A stretch of 64,000 nucleotides of DNA from positions 248,001-312,000 of the forward strand of contig NZ_VZPJ01000002.1 in assembly GCF_008801605.1 (NCBI RefSeq). The letters run 5' to 3'. The notes beneath the pieces are model-generated. The model was not told the origin of the DNA. It worked only from the letters and a program-made list of their open reading frames with translations, and ran no database searches. The first letter of the stretch is position 1. Each line of letters opens with the position of its first letter. This stretch comes from Pseudomonas brassicacearum subsp. brassicacearum (GTDB lineage: Bacteria; Pseudomonadota; Gammaproteobacteria; Pseudomonadales; Pseudomonadaceae). A program made the position numbers and the translations under genes. Positions 1 through 8,802 of this stretch are shown in pieces.

Positions 1-598
1 CTGTGTGCTGGTGTTGGATGCCCGGGCGATGGTGGACGGCAAGCCTTTGCCCGACGCGCAGCAACAAACCCTGGCGGATGCCGGACTGCTGGTGCTGAAC
101 AAGTCCGAGACCCTCACACAAGCCGATCGCCAACGGCTGGAGGCGCAACTCTCAGGGCGTGCGTTGTACTGGACACAGCAGGCTGCGCTGCCGATCGATC
201 GATTACCAGGCCTTGCGGCTCGGGGCAGTGGGGTTGTGGATAACTTGAATCTACCGAGGAGCTTGGGCCAGATACCGGCCATCTGGTCCGACCCGACGCT
301 GCCGATCTGCCTGTATCAGCAGCAGGAAGGTGGCTGGAGTATTGGTTGGCGCTGGCACCCCAGCCAGCAATTCGACGCAGCGGCACTGGAGCGATGGCTA
401 CAAGGCCAAGACTGGAGACGGGCGAAGATGGTTATCCACAGCGTCGACGGCTGGGTTTCAGCCAATGCGCTGGAGGGGGCGGCGCTGGGCTGGCAAGCCA
501 GTGAGTGGCGCCAGGATTCTCGGATCGAGCTGATTTTCGATCAGGCGCAAGACGTTGATGGTCTGCAAGCCGGGCTGGCGAATTGTCGGTGTCGCTGA
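1..598 (+). CDS. G3E (CobW/YjiA-type) P-loop GTPase, 3' part only
   Basis: The gene enters the window already open (frame from base 2, first residues CVLVLDARAM), so the N-terminal P-loop is missing. What remains is the end of the G domain, with the LNKSE element matching the NKxD guanine-specificity position, followed by the C-terminal CobW_C domain with the typical GWRWHP-like segment and a run ending in IELIFD. G3E GTPases load or chaperone metals, often zinc or cobalt, into client enzymes in the cytoplasm. I see no metal-rich histidine stretch in the visible part, so the metal cannot be inferred. The family call is solid. The subfamily (CobW, YjiA, YciC or ZagA type) cannot be set without the missing N terminus. 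It converges on the DUF3301 gene 12 bp downstream. Confidence 0.82.
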   Translation, partial: CVLVLDARAMVDGKPLPDAQQQTLADAGLLVLNKSETLTQADRQRLEAQLSGRALYWTQQAALPIDRLPGLAARGSGVVDNLNLPRSLGQIPAIWSDPTLPICLYQQQEGGWSIGWRWHPSQQFDAAALERWLQGQDWRRAKMVIHSVDGWVSANALEGAALGWQASEWRQDSRIELIFDQAQDVDGLQAGLANCRCR

Positions 599-610
599 GT
601 CAGCCCTGTT

Positions 611-1033
611 TCAAGGCTTCCACTTGTTGTGTTCCTGGCGCCACTGGCTCAACTCGATGACTTCAGCCCTGGGCCTGGTGTGGATCGGTTCAATGGGGGG
701 GGGCGGTGTTTCTTCGAAGGGCATCGGGTAGGGCGCCAGTTCGATGTGTGCGCTGTGGGCGCCAAACTGGGTGATGGTGCCTGAATGGCGGCTTTCACCG
801 GTGACGGTGAATTCGAAGGTGTAGACGCGTGCCAGGCGTCGTCGTCCGCTGGCGTCCTTCACGAAACCGATTTTTTTCGGCGCCACGTTGCCGTCCAGCA
901 GCTCGATCTTGAGGTTGGCGCAATGCTGCATGACCCTCGCCAACGCCCGTTCGCGCAAGCCATGGTTGTGCCACAGCCAGGCGCCGCCGGTAGCCAGCAG
1001 CATCAGCACGAAAATGTTTCCAAGGGTCAGCAT
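611..1033 (-). CDS. DUF3301 family single-pass membrane protein
   Basis: This 140-residue protein starts with one hydrophobic segment (about residues 3-22, containing NIFVLMLLATGGAWLWHN). A soluble tail of roughly 110 residues follows, rich in R, E and P and ending EHNKWKP. This layout matches the short DUF3301 proteins of gamma-proteobacteria, which sit in the inner membrane and have no defined biochemical role. The ATG at 1033 is the only start that keeps the membrane segment. The gene is convergent with the GTPase fragment and divergent from pdxY, about 120 bp away. I can offer no function. Confidence 0.75.
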   Translation of the reverse strand: MLTLGNIFVLMLLATGGAWLWHNHGLRERALARVMQHCANLKIELLDGNVAPKKIGFVKDASGRRRLARVYTFEFTVTGESRHSGTITQFGAHSAHIELAPYPMPFEETPPPPIEPIHTRPRAEVIELSQWRQEHNKWKP

Positions 1034-1152
1034 GAACGAAGTGCTCCAACAAGTTGCTGCCAGCTTAACTGTCTCGCCGGTCTGTCGTATAGGCTGCGTT
1101 TAGTCGCATACTGCGCGGCTTGAATTTCAATCGTTTTACGGAAACTTCCCGC

Positions 1153-2025
1153 ATGAAACGTACGCCTCATCTGCTTGCCATTCAGTCCCACGTGGTATTC
1201 GGACACGCCGGCAATAGCGCCGCAGTGTTTCCGATGCAGCGGATTGGCGTGAACGTTTGGCCGCTCAACACCGTGCAGTTTTCCAATCACACCCAGTACG
1301 GCCAATGGGCCGGTGAAGTGCTGGCCCCAGAGCAGATACCGATATTGGTAGAAGGCATTGCGGCCATCGGTGAGCTGGGTAACTGCGATGCGGTGCTGTC
1401 CGGTTACCTGGGTAGCGCGGCCCAGGGGCGGGCGATTCTGACGGGCGTGGCGCGGATCAAGGCCGCCAATCCGAAGGCGCTGTACCTGTGTGATCCGGTC
1501 ATGGGACATCCAGAGAAAGGCTGCATCGTGGCGCCCGAGGTGAGTGAGTTTCTCCTGGAAGAAGCCGCCGCCGTGGCGGACCTCATGTGCCCGAACCAAC
1601 TGGAACTGGACAGTTTTTCGGGACGCAAGGCGCAGTCTTTGCTCGACTGCCTGGCCATGGCCCGGGCGTTGCTGGCCCGTGGACCGAAGGCGGTGCTGGT
1701 CAAGCACCTGGCCTACCCTGGCAAGCCGGATGACAGCTTCGAAATGCTGTTGGTGACCGCCGATGGCAGTTGGCACCTGCGCCGTCCACTGCTGGCTTTC
1801 CCGCGCCAACCGGTGGGCGTGGGTGACCTGACCTCGGGGTTGTTCCTGGCACGGATACTGTTGGGGGACAGCCTGGTGGCGGCGCTCGAATTCACCGCCG
1901 CGGCGGTGCATGAAGTACTACTGGAAACCCAGGTTTGCACCAGCTATGAACTGGAACTGGTCCGCGCCCAAGACCGGATCGCCCATCCACGGGTGCGGTT
2001 CGAGGCTGTGCCGATCAGCCTCTGA
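1153..2025 (+). CDS. pdxY: Pyridoxal kinase PdxY
   Basis: PdxY phosphorylates pyridoxal to pyridoxal 5'-phosphate with ATP in the B6 salvage pathway (cytoplasm, usually a dimer). The ribokinase-like fold is recognisable from the N-terminal [20 protein letters not shown] segment, the central [11 protein letters not shown] segment, and the C-terminal [13 protein letters not shown] segment, which contains the anion-hole GxGD with the catalytic Asp. The ATG at 1153 gives [14 protein letters not shown] and 290 residues, the usual PdxY length. A longer reading from 1120 adds 11 residues outside the family and was not used. A REP pair follows the stop codon. Confidence 0.95.
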   Translation: MKRTPHLLAIQSHVVFGHAGNSAAVFPMQRIGVNVWPLNTVQFSNHTQYGQWAGEVLAPEQIPILVEGIAAIGELGNCDAVLSGYLGSAAQGRAILTGVARIKAANPKALYLCDPVMGHPEKGCIVAPEVSEFLLEEAAAVADLMCPNQLELDSFSGRKAQSLLDCLAMARALLARGPKAVLVKHLAYPGKPDDSFEMLLVTADGSWHLRRPLLAFPRQPVGVGDLTSGLFLARILLGDSLVAALEFTAAAVHEVLLETQVCTSYELELVRAQDRIAHPRVRFEAVPISL

Positions 2026-2052
2026 TCGCACCGTGGAAATGCTGCAAAATCC

Positions 2053-2144
2053 CTGTGGGAGCGAGCTTGCTCGCGATAGCGGTGTGTCAGTCAGCATCAA
2101 TATTGGCTGATCGATCGCCATCGCGAGCAAGCTCGCTCCCACAG
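2053..2144. repeat. REP pair (inverted GTGGGAGCGAGCTTGCTCGC units)
   Basis: Two copies of the Pseudomonas REP palindrome face each other, at about 2053-2082 and 2113-2144, each reading CTGTGGGAGCGAGCTTGCTC or its complement. They lie between the convergent 3' ends of pdxY and the thioesterase gene. Such paired REPs (REPINs) are mobilised by RAYT transposases encoded elsewhere and can fold as long hairpins. No separate pdxY terminator is visible, so the pair may also end transcription. Confidence 0.9.
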
Positions 2145-2163
2145 TTGAATCTTCGGCGGTCGG

Positions 2164-2649
2164 TCAAGGCCCGTCTGCCTTGATGTCCTGATAACGCTTT
2201 TCCAGCTCCTGGCGAATCTGCCGACGTTGCTGGGCTTGTTCGTAGCGGCGTTTTTCTTCGCTGTTTTGCGGCTGCAAGGGCGGCACGGCTGCGGGTTTAC
2301 GCAGGTCATCCACCGCAACCATGGTGAAGAAGCAACTGTTGGTGTGGCGCACCGAGCGTTCGCGAATATTTTCAGTCACGACTTTGATGCCCACTTCCAT
2401 CGACGTGTTGCCGGTGTAGTTCACCGATGCCAGGAAGGTCACCAGTTCGCCGACATGAATCGGCTCGCGAAAGATGACCTGGTCAACCGACAGGGTCACC
2501 ACGTAGCGCCCGGCGTAGCGGCTGGCGCAGGCGTAGGCGACTTCGTCGAGGTATTTGAGCAAGGTGCCGCCATGGACATTGCCAGAGAAGTTGGCCATAT
2601 CGGGGGTCATCAACACCGTCATCGACAGCTGGGCGTTTCCGGGTTCCAT
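2164..2649 (-). CDS. Acyl-CoA thioesterase, hotdog fold (YciA/BACH-like)
   Basis: This 161-residue protein is predicted to hydrolyse acyl-CoA to free fatty acid and CoA. The single hotdog domain spans about residues 8-125. It has the NFSGNVHGGTLLKYLDEVAY signature, including the conserved Asn-Xaa-His-Gly-Gly stretch and the Asp/Glu of the catalytic helix, then VDQVIFREPIHVGELV on the next strand. A charged helical tail (about 130-161, many E, R and Q) extends beyond the fold. The ATG at 2649 gives MEPGNAQLSMTVLMTPDM; the upstream frame has no thioesterase features. Substrate chain length cannot be read from sequence. Its promoter region faces that of the antiporter gene. Confidence 0.88.
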   Translation of the reverse strand: MEPGNAQLSMTVLMTPDMANFSGNVHGGTLLKYLDEVAYACASRYAGRYVVTLSVDQVIFREPIHVGELVTFLASVNYTGNTSMEVGIKVVTENIRERSVRHTNSCFFTMVAVDDLRKPAAVPPLQPQNSEEKRRYEQAQQRRQIRQELEKRYQDIKADGP

Positions 2650-2927
2650 AACGTACTCACGGTTCAAGGCAGCAATTCGGGGGTGCACCTCTGCGGGTGC
2701 TGGTGGGTGGCCTGCAAACAGGTCACCAGGTTTTAAAAACCACCGATATCGGGACGCTGCGCCTGTGGTTGCCGTCACGCGCCGATGGATCTGTTTCCAT
2801 ATATTGCACCGTCTTTTTGTCGGAAGTCGCGGTGTTACCCTTCAAAAGCCTGTTGTGAGGGCAATTCCTACAGAGGAAATGGATTTCTCCAGCTCTGCGA
2901 TGAGTCATTTGAACAGGGAGCTCCGAC

Positions 2928-4691
2928 ATGCATGCCATCAGTTTCATTCAAGACTTGGCAATCATCATGATGGCAGCGGGGCTGGTGACCGTGCTCTTTC
3001 ATCGTTTCAAGCAACCGGTGGTATTGGGCTACATCGTGGCGGGCTTCATCATTGGCCCGCATACGCCACCGTTCGGTTTTATCCATGACGAAGACACGAT
3101 CAAGACCCTGGCCGAGCTTGGGGTGATCTTCCTGATGTTTTGCCTGGGCCTGGAGTTCAGCCTGCGCAAACTGTTCAAGGTTGGGGCCACGGCCTTCATC
3201 GCGGCGTTCCTCGAAATCGTGCTGATGATCTGGATCGGCTATGAAATCGGCCGCTGGTTCGAGTGGAGCACCATGGACTCGCTGTTCCTCGGCGCGATCC
3301 TGGCCATTTCCTCCACCACCATCATCGTCAAGGCCCTCAACGACCTGAAGATGAAGAACGAGCGCTTCGCGCAGCTGATTTTCGGGGTGTTGATCGTCGA
3401 GGACATTCTGGGCATTGGCATCATCGCCTTGCTGTCGAGCATTGCTGTCAGCGGCACCGTGAGCTCCGGCGAGGTATTTTCCACGGTGGGCAAGTTGTCG
3501 TTGTTCATGATCGTCGCGTTGGTCGTCGGCATTCTGTTGGTGCCGAGGGTACTGGCCTACGTCGCGAAGTTCGACAGCAACGAAATGCTGCTGATTACCG
3601 TGTTGGGCTTGTGTTTCGGCTTCTGCCTGCTGGTGGTGAAGCTGGAATACAGCATGGTGCTCGGGGCGTTTCTGATCGGTGCGATCATGGCTGAGTCCCG
3701 GCAACTGCTGAAAATCGAGCGGCTGGTGGAGCCGGTGCGCGATCTGTTCAGCGCGATCTTCTTTGTCGCCATCGGGCTGATGCTCGACCCGGCGATCTTG
3801 CTGCAATACGCCTGGCCGATTGCGGTGATCACGGGCGCAGTGGTGCTCGGCAAGATGTTGTCCTGCGGCCTCGGTGCCTTTATCGCCGGCAACGACGGAC
3901 GCACCTCGCTGCGCGTTGGGATGGGCCTTTCGCAGATCGGCGAATTCTCTTTCATCATCGCGTCGTTGGGGATGACCCTGCAGGTCACCAGCGATTTCCT
4001 CTATCCGGTTGCGGTCGCCGTCTCGGTGTTGACTACTCTGCTGACGCCGTACCTGATCCGGGCCGCCGACCCGCTGTCCGTCAAGTTGGCGACGGTCATG
4101 CCGCAACGGTTGACGCGGGTGCTGGGGATGTATGGCGAATGGCTGCGCAGCATCCAGCCCCACGGAGAGGGGGCGGTGGTGGCCTCGATGATCAGGCGGA
4201 TTTTGCTGCAGGTCGGGGTCAACCTGGCGCTGGTCATCGCGATTTTTGTTTCGGGTGGTTTTTTCGCCGAGCGGATGTCGGCGTACCTGCAAGCGTGGAT
4301 CAGCGACCCGAGCTGGCAGAAGGCATTGATCTGGGGCGGGGCGTTGCTGCTGTCGCTACCGTTCCTGATCGCCGCCTATCGCAAGCTCAAGGCGCTGTCG
4401 ATGCTGCTGGCGGAGATGGGCGTGAAGCCGGAGATGGCTGGCCGCCACACCCAGCGCGTGCGTCGGGTGATCGCCGAAGTGATCCCGATTCTCTCGTTGC
4501 TGGTGATTTTCCTGCTATTGGCAGCCTTGTCGGCCAGCATTCTGCCGACCAACAAGTTGCTCGTACTGATCGCCGTGGTGGCGACTGCCGTGGCGGCATT
4601 GCTCTGGCGCTGGTTCATCCGCCTGCATACGCGCATGCAGGTGGCCTTGCTTGAAACCCTGGACAATCACAAGGAGTCGTCCGGGCATTGA
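2928..4691 (+). CDS. Monovalent cation:proton antiporter, CPA2 family (KefB-like), without RCK domain
   Basis: This 587-residue inner-membrane protein belongs to the KefB/CPA2 group and probably exchanges K+ or Na+ for H+. The transport core (about residues 1-380) shows the family's N-terminal LYHRFKQPVVLGYIVAGFIIGP-like segment (here from HRFKQPVVLGY), a FCLGLEFSLRKL motif, and a central GVLIVEDILGIGIIALLSS helix carrying the acidic pair expected in the ion path. The C-terminal 200 residues hold more hydrophobic helices (about 425-450, 465-485 and 515-560) instead of the TrkA-N/RCK nucleotide-binding domain of KefB and KefC. Regulation by NAD(H) or glutathione adducts is therefore not expected. 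The start ATG at 2928 has GGAGCT about 8 bases upstream. Confidence 0.88.
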   Translation: MHAISFIQDLAIIMMAAGLVTVLFHRFKQPVVLGYIVAGFIIGPHTPPFGFIHDEDTIKTLAELGVIFLMFCLGLEFSLRKLFKVGATAFIAAFLEIVLMIWIGYEIGRWFEWSTMDSLFLGAILAISSTTIIVKALNDLKMKNERFAQLIFGVLIVEDILGIGIIALLSSIAVSGTVSSGEVFSTVGKLSLFMIVALVVGILLVPRVLAYVAKFDSNEMLLITVLGLCFGFCLLVVKLEYSMVLGAFLIGAIMAESRQLLKIERLVEPVRDLFSAIFFVAIGLMLDPAILLQYAWPIAVITGAVVLGKMLSCGLGAFIAGNDGRTSLRVGMGLSQIGEFSFIIASLGMTLQVTSDFLYPVAVAVSVLTTLLTPYLIRAADPLSVKLATVMPQRLTRVLGMYGEWLRSIQPHGEGAVVASMIRRILLQVGVNLALVIAIFVSGGFFAERMSAYLQAWISDPSWQKALIWGGALLLSLPFLIAAYRKLKALSMLLAEMGVKPEMAGRHTQRVRRVIAEVIPILSLLVIFLLLAALSASILPTNKLLVLIAVVATAVAALLWRWFIRLHTRMQVALLETLDNHKESSGH

Positions 4692-4704
4692 CCGGCCGTG
4701 GGGC

Positions 4705-5112
4705 TCAGCTTTCCAGCCAGACGTCCCGCGCCCAGTGCCAGACTGATTCCCAGGTTTCTTCGGCGATCAGTTCTTCTTCGGCCTGCCACAGCACCACAGT
4801 GCCGTCTTCTTCGACGCAATAATAATCGTCGCCGTCCTGGCAGATCGGGATCAGGCTGCGGTCGACACCGGCATCCCAGGCATTGGCGGCCACATCCGGC
4901 AGGTAGGTGTGGGATTGTGGATCGGTGACGGTCACCGGTTCCAGGCTGCCATAGACGACATCGCTGACGGTCAGCAAAAACTCCCTGAAGACGAATGGGA
5001 TATCGATGAACAGCTGCTCTTCGATCTCTACCAGCAAGTCTTCGTCGGGCAACTCCAGCGGGACCGGTACGGGCTCGTTGGCTTCACGCAATTGTTCGAT
5101 GATTTCTTCCAC
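4705..5112 (-). CDS. SMI1/KNR4 (SUKH) family protein
   Basis: This is a small acidic soluble protein of 135 residues. It has the SUKH-fold pattern: an N-terminal LPDEDLLVEIEEQLFIDIP segment, then FREFLLTVSDVVYGSLEP, a VAANAWDAG segment, and a strand-rich end with DDYYCVEEDGTVVLW and ETWESVWHWARD. Many SUKH proteins are immunity proteins to contact-dependent toxins, but no toxin gene is adjacent here and this one lies in core-genome surroundings. It may be a housekeeping member. The start is GTG at 5112 with GAGGA about 9 bases upstream. It is convergent with the antiporter gene, 13 bp away. Confidence 0.82.
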   Translation of the reverse strand: MEEIIEQLREANEPVPVPLELPDEDLLVEIEEQLFIDIPFVFREFLLTVSDVVYGSLEPVTVTDPQSHTYLPDVAANAWDAGVDRSLIPICQDGDDYYCVEEDGTVVLWQAEEELIAEETWESVWHWARDVWLES

Positions 5113-5196
5113 GTCCGGGGATCCTCTTTCTCGATGGCGCGGTTTTATATGGAGCGGTTTATACAGTAGCTCGCTATAGATGCAACCGCGAAATAG

Positions 5197-5226
5197 AAAA
5201 CCCCGGCCTGAGCCGGGGTTCTTTTA
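5197..5226 (-). terminator. Intrinsic terminator downstream of the Tim44-like gene
   Basis: The stem AACCCCGGC / GCCGGGGTT with a short CTGA-type loop lies at 5199-5220, flanked by A-rich sequence on one side and CTTTT on the other. It could work in both directions. The only gene ending here is the Tim44-like gene at 5253 on the minus strand. Confidence 0.85.
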
Positions 5227-5252
5227 TTTCAACATGCAAAACGGGCAAAGGT

Positions 5253-6128
5253 TCAACCGTTCTGGCGAATACCGGCCACCAGCCAAGGCTGGTCATCGCC
5301 CTGGACACGTTCCATGTTCCAGCTTTCGCTGAACGCTTCGCCCTTGTCGAAGCGAGAATCCTTCGACACACCGCTGAAGGTCAGGGTGGCGATGGTCTTG
5401 TCGGCGCGATCGTCGACGCCGTCCAGCTGCACGTGCAGGTTATCGATGTAGGTGGACTGGAAGCCATCACCCAGTTCGGCCCGCTCGCGCTTGAGGAACT
5501 CCAGCAGTTGCGGGGTCACGAATTCGGCGATCTTGTCCATTTCGTTCGCGTCCCAATGCTGCTGCAGGGACATGAAGTGGCTGCGCGCGGCTTCGATGAA
5601 GCGTTGTTCGTTGAACCAGGCCGGCGCATTGATGACCGGACGGGCGGCCACAGGCGCTGCCGAACCACCGAAGATCGAACCGCTGGCAGGCTGCTGGTTG
5701 AACACTTCACGCTGCATCGGCGCGTGGCCGGCTGGAGCGAATTGCTCCTGCTGCTTGCGACGACGGGCGGCAATGAAGCGGAAGACCAGGAAGGCGATGA
5801 CCGCCATGATCAGGATGTCGAAGATCTGCATGCCCTGGAAGCCGTCGCCCATGAACATGGAGGCAAGCAAGCCACCGGCGGCGATGCCGGCCAGGGGGCC
5901 GAGCCAGCGCGAAGCACCGCTGGCCTTGGTGGCAGCGCCCGCGGCACCGGCAGCGCCTGCGGTGGCAGCGGTAGAACCGGCGGCAGAGGACGGTGCCATC
6001 TGGCTGGTTTGGTGAGTCGGGGCAGCGCCCGAGCTTTTACCACCGCCAAAGCGCTTGGCGGCATTGGCGTCGATGGCCATCGTCAGGCCAATGCACAGCG
6101 CCATGGCGATGCTAAGAAAACGTTTCAT
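5253..6128 (-). CDS. Tim44-like domain membrane/secreted protein
   Basis: This 291-residue protein has an N-terminal signal or anchor (MKRFLSIAMALCIGLTMAIDANA) and a low-complexity Ala/Gly/Ser/Thr-rich stretch (about 25-90). A hydrophobic segment follows (about 100-135, containing GGLLASMFMGDG and FDILIMAVIAFLVFRFIAARR). The C-terminal Tim44-like domain runs from about 185 to the end, with FIEAARSHFMSLQQHWDAND-type helices and a VQGDDQPWLVAGI end. Bacterial Tim44-like proteins share the fold of the mitochondrial import motor subunit, but their role is not settled. The ATG at 6128 was chosen because the signal peptide begins there. It is followed by the terminator at 5197-5226. Confidence 0.85.
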   Translation of the reverse strand: MKRFLSIAMALCIGLTMAIDANAAKRFGGGKSSGAAPTHQTSQMAPSSAAGSTAATAGAAGAAGAATKASGASRWLGPLAGIAAGGLLASMFMGDGFQGMQIFDILIMAVIAFLVFRFIAARRRKQQEQFAPAGHAPMQREVFNQQPASGSIFGGSAAPVAARPVINAPAWFNEQRFIEAARSHFMSLQQHWDANEMDKIAEFVTPQLLEFLKRERAELGDGFQSTYIDNLHVQLDGVDDRADKTIATLTFSGVSKDSRFDKGEAFSESWNMERVQGDDQPWLVAGIRQNG

Positions 6129-6357
6129 ATAAAGGCATTCCCATTTGTGGATAGCACGCGCGCCATGTTGCACAGCTGAACTGTTGCTGGCTAGCGACAG
6201 AGTGTTTCGGGCTTTTGCGTGACAGCTTAGGTTCAGCTTGGGCTGTGCAAGAAGGCTTGTTCGCTTTGGGCTGTAGGAAAAGTAAATAAGTTCGGTCGGA
6301 AACTAATGTGGGATAGGGAGAGATACCTGTGGGAGCAAGGTGCTTCTTACGAAATTT

Positions 6358-8541
6358 TTAGATCGCTTCCAGCTTGGCATACCCCAGCATCAGCCACTTG
6401 CTGCCTTCGCTGAAGTTCACCTGCACCCGCGCCTGGGCGCCAGCGCCCTCGAAGTTGAGGATCACGCCGTCGCCGAATACCGAATGCCGTACGGTCTGGC
6501 CCAGGCTGAAGCCGGTTTCCGGGATGTCGCTGCCGCCGAACAGGCTGCTGGTGCTTTGCTGCTGGCCGCCACCGAACGGACGGCTGACACTGTTGGACAG
6601 CCGCACTTCCTGGATCAGGCCTTTCGGTACTTCGCGTACGAAGCGCGACACCTTGTTGTAGGTCTCGCTGCCATACAAACGTCGGGTTTCGGCGTAGGTC
6701 AGCACCAGATTCTGCATGGCACGGGTGATACCAACGTAGGCCAGGCGCCGTTCCTCTTCCAGGCGTCCCGGTTCTTCCAGGCTCATCTTGTGGGGGAACA
6801 GGCCTTCTTCCATGCCCACGAGGAACACGTAGGGGAATTCCAGGCCCTTGGCGCTGTGCAGGGTCATCAGCTGGATGCTGTCTTCGTGTTCGTCGGCCTG
6901 GGTGTCACCGGCCTCCAGGGAGGCGTGACCGAGGAAGGCCGACAGCGGCGTCAGGTCTTCGTCTTCTTCGGTACTTTCGAAGTTGCGCGCAGCGCTGACC
7001 AGTTCCTCAAGGTTTTCCACCCGAGCCTGGCCTTTCTCGCCTTTTTCCGCTTCGTGGTAGGCGATCAGGCCGGACTGCTCGATGACGGTCTGGGTCATCA
7101 AGTGCAGAGGCATTTCCCCGCACTTGGCGGCCAGGTCTTCGATCAGGTCCATGAAGGCCTTCAGGGCGCCAGCGGCGCGACCGGTCATGCCTTTGTTGGC
7201 GACCAGTTGGTGCATGGCTTCCCACATGGACACATGGCAGTGGCGCGCGTGATCGCGAATCGCTTCGACGGTTTTCTCACCGATGCCCCGCGTTGGCACG
7301 TTGATCACCCGTTCCAGGGCGGCGTCGTTGCCGCGTCCTTCGATCAGGCGCAGGTAGGCCATGGCATTCTTGATTTCAGCACGCTCGAAGAAGCGCTGGC
7401 CGCCGTAGATGCGGTAGGGGATTCGCTCGCGCAGCAAGGCCTCTTCCAGCACCCGCGACTGGGCGTTGGAACGGTACAGGATGGCGATATCGCTGCGGGC
7501 CAGGCCGGTTTTCAGCGCGCTTTCGATGGTTTCCACCACGTAGCGGGCTTCATCGTGTTCGTTGAAGGCGGCGTAGAGATTGATCGCTTCGCCTTCGCCG
7601 CCGTCGGTCCACAATTCCTTGCCCAGGCGTCCGGTATTGTTGGCGATCAGGGCGTTGGCGGCCTTGAGGATGCCGGCGGTGGAGCGGTAGTTCTGTTCCA
7701 GGCGGATGACTTCGGCGTCGGGAAAATCCGCCGAATACTGGTGAATGTTCTCGATCTTGGCGCCGCGCCAGCCGTAGATTGACTGGTCATCGTCACCCAC
7801 CACCATCAGGCTGTCACCGCCCTTGGCGAGCAGGCGCAACCAGGCGTATTGCACGGCGTTGGTGTCCTGGAATTCGTCCACCAGTACATGCCGGAAGCGC
7901 TTCTGGTAATGGGCCAGCAGGCCTGGGTGGTCGCGCCACAGGTCCAGCGCCCGCAGCAGCAGCTCGGAGAAGTCGATGACCCCGGCGCGCTGGCACGCCG
8001 CCTCGTAGGCTTCGTAGATGCTGCGCATGGTCGCCAGGAACAGGTCGCCGCTGGCCTGGATGTGCTGCGGGCGCAGGCCTTCGTCTTTCTGGCCGTTGAT
8101 GAACCATTGGGCCTGGCGGGCCGGCCAGCGCTGCTCGTCCAGGCCCAGCTCGCGGATCACCCGCTTGACCAGGCGTTGCTGGTCGTCGCTGTCCAGGATC
8201 TGGAAGGTCTGGCTCAGCCCGGCCTCTTGCCAATGCGCACGCAACAAGCGGTGCGCCAGGCCGTGGAAGGTGCCGACCCACATGCCGGCAGGGTTGATGC
8301 CCATCAGTTGTTCGATGCGATGGCGCATCTCGGCCGCGGCCTTGTTGGTGAACGTCACCGACAGGATCGAATGGGGCGAGGCGTTCTCGACCTGGATCAA
8401 CCAGGCGATACGGTGCACCAGCACTCGGGTTTTACCGGAGCCGGCACCGGCCAGGACCAACTGACGACCCACGGAGGCTGCTACGGCCTGACGTTGGGCA
8501 TCGTTGAGGGAGTTCAGCAGAAGGGAGAGATCATCGCGCAT
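6358..8541 (-). CDS. uvrD: DNA helicase II (UvrD)
   Basis: UvrD is a 3'-to-5' superfamily 1A helicase that releases UvrC and the excised oligonucleotide in nucleotide-excision repair, unwinds nicked DNA in mismatch repair, and removes RecA filaments. The 727 residues fit the family. Visible motifs are Walker A LAGAGSGKTRVL near residue 30, motif II DEFQDTN near 220, motif III GDDDQSIYGWRGA near 250, motif IV LEQNYRST, and motif V/VI TLHSAKGLEF plus the VGITRA element near 620. The C terminus has the Tudor-like UvrD tail with VFGDGVILNFEG. The start ATG at 8541 begins MRDDLSLLLNSLND, the usual N terminus. Confidence 0.97.
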   Translation of the reverse strand: MRDDLSLLLNSLNDAQRQAVAASVGRQLVLAGAGSGKTRVLVHRIAWLIQVENASPHSILSVTFTNKAAAEMRHRIEQLMGINPAGMWVGTFHGLAHRLLRAHWQEAGLSQTFQILDSDDQQRLVKRVIRELGLDEQRWPARQAQWFINGQKDEGLRPQHIQASGDLFLATMRSIYEAYEAACQRAGVIDFSELLLRALDLWRDHPGLLAHYQKRFRHVLVDEFQDTNAVQYAWLRLLAKGGDSLMVVGDDDQSIYGWRGAKIENIHQYSADFPDAEVIRLEQNYRSTAGILKAANALIANNTGRLGKELWTDGGEGEAINLYAAFNEHDEARYVVETIESALKTGLARSDIAILYRSNAQSRVLEEALLRERIPYRIYGGQRFFERAEIKNAMAYLRLIEGRGNDAALERVINVPTRGIGEKTVEAIRDHARHCHVSMWEAMHQLVANKGMTGRAAGALKAFMDLIEDLAAKCGEMPLHLMTQTVIEQSGLIAYHEAEKGEKGQARVENLEELVSAARNFESTEEDEDLTPLSAFLGHASLEAGDTQADEHEDSIQLMTLHSAKGLEFPYVFLVGMEEGLFPHKMSLEEPGRLEEERRLAYVGITRAMQNLVLTYAETRRLYGSETYNKVSRFVREVPKGLIQEVRLSNSVSRPFGGGQQQSTSSLFGGSDIPETGFSLGQTVRHSVFGDGVILNFEGAGAQARVQVNFSEGSKWLMLGYAKLEAI

Positions 8542-8802
8542 CGGGGCATTCTAGGGTGCGGCGTCACCCCGGGCAAACCGAGCTTTGCATCAGCCGATAA
8601 AAGACCGCTTGATGATGACCGGCGGGTCACAGGCTACAGGCGTTGGCGGGACTCGCTCGAAAGGGTCGCCACCCAATGAAACAGCGACTTTTTTCCGTGT
8701 TTTTATGAGCTGGGGCAGTGTGGGATGCCCCGTGGCTTGTGTATGCTCGGTGTTTGTTTCGGGTTCTCCACGCTCCACTGAATAAGAACAAAAACAGTGC
8801 CA

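Noticed and set aside
2868..4292. A 474-codon minus-strand frame inside the antiporter gene
   Set aside because: It is low-complexity (His, Gln, Asp, Arg rich) and lies opposite a clear membrane protein.
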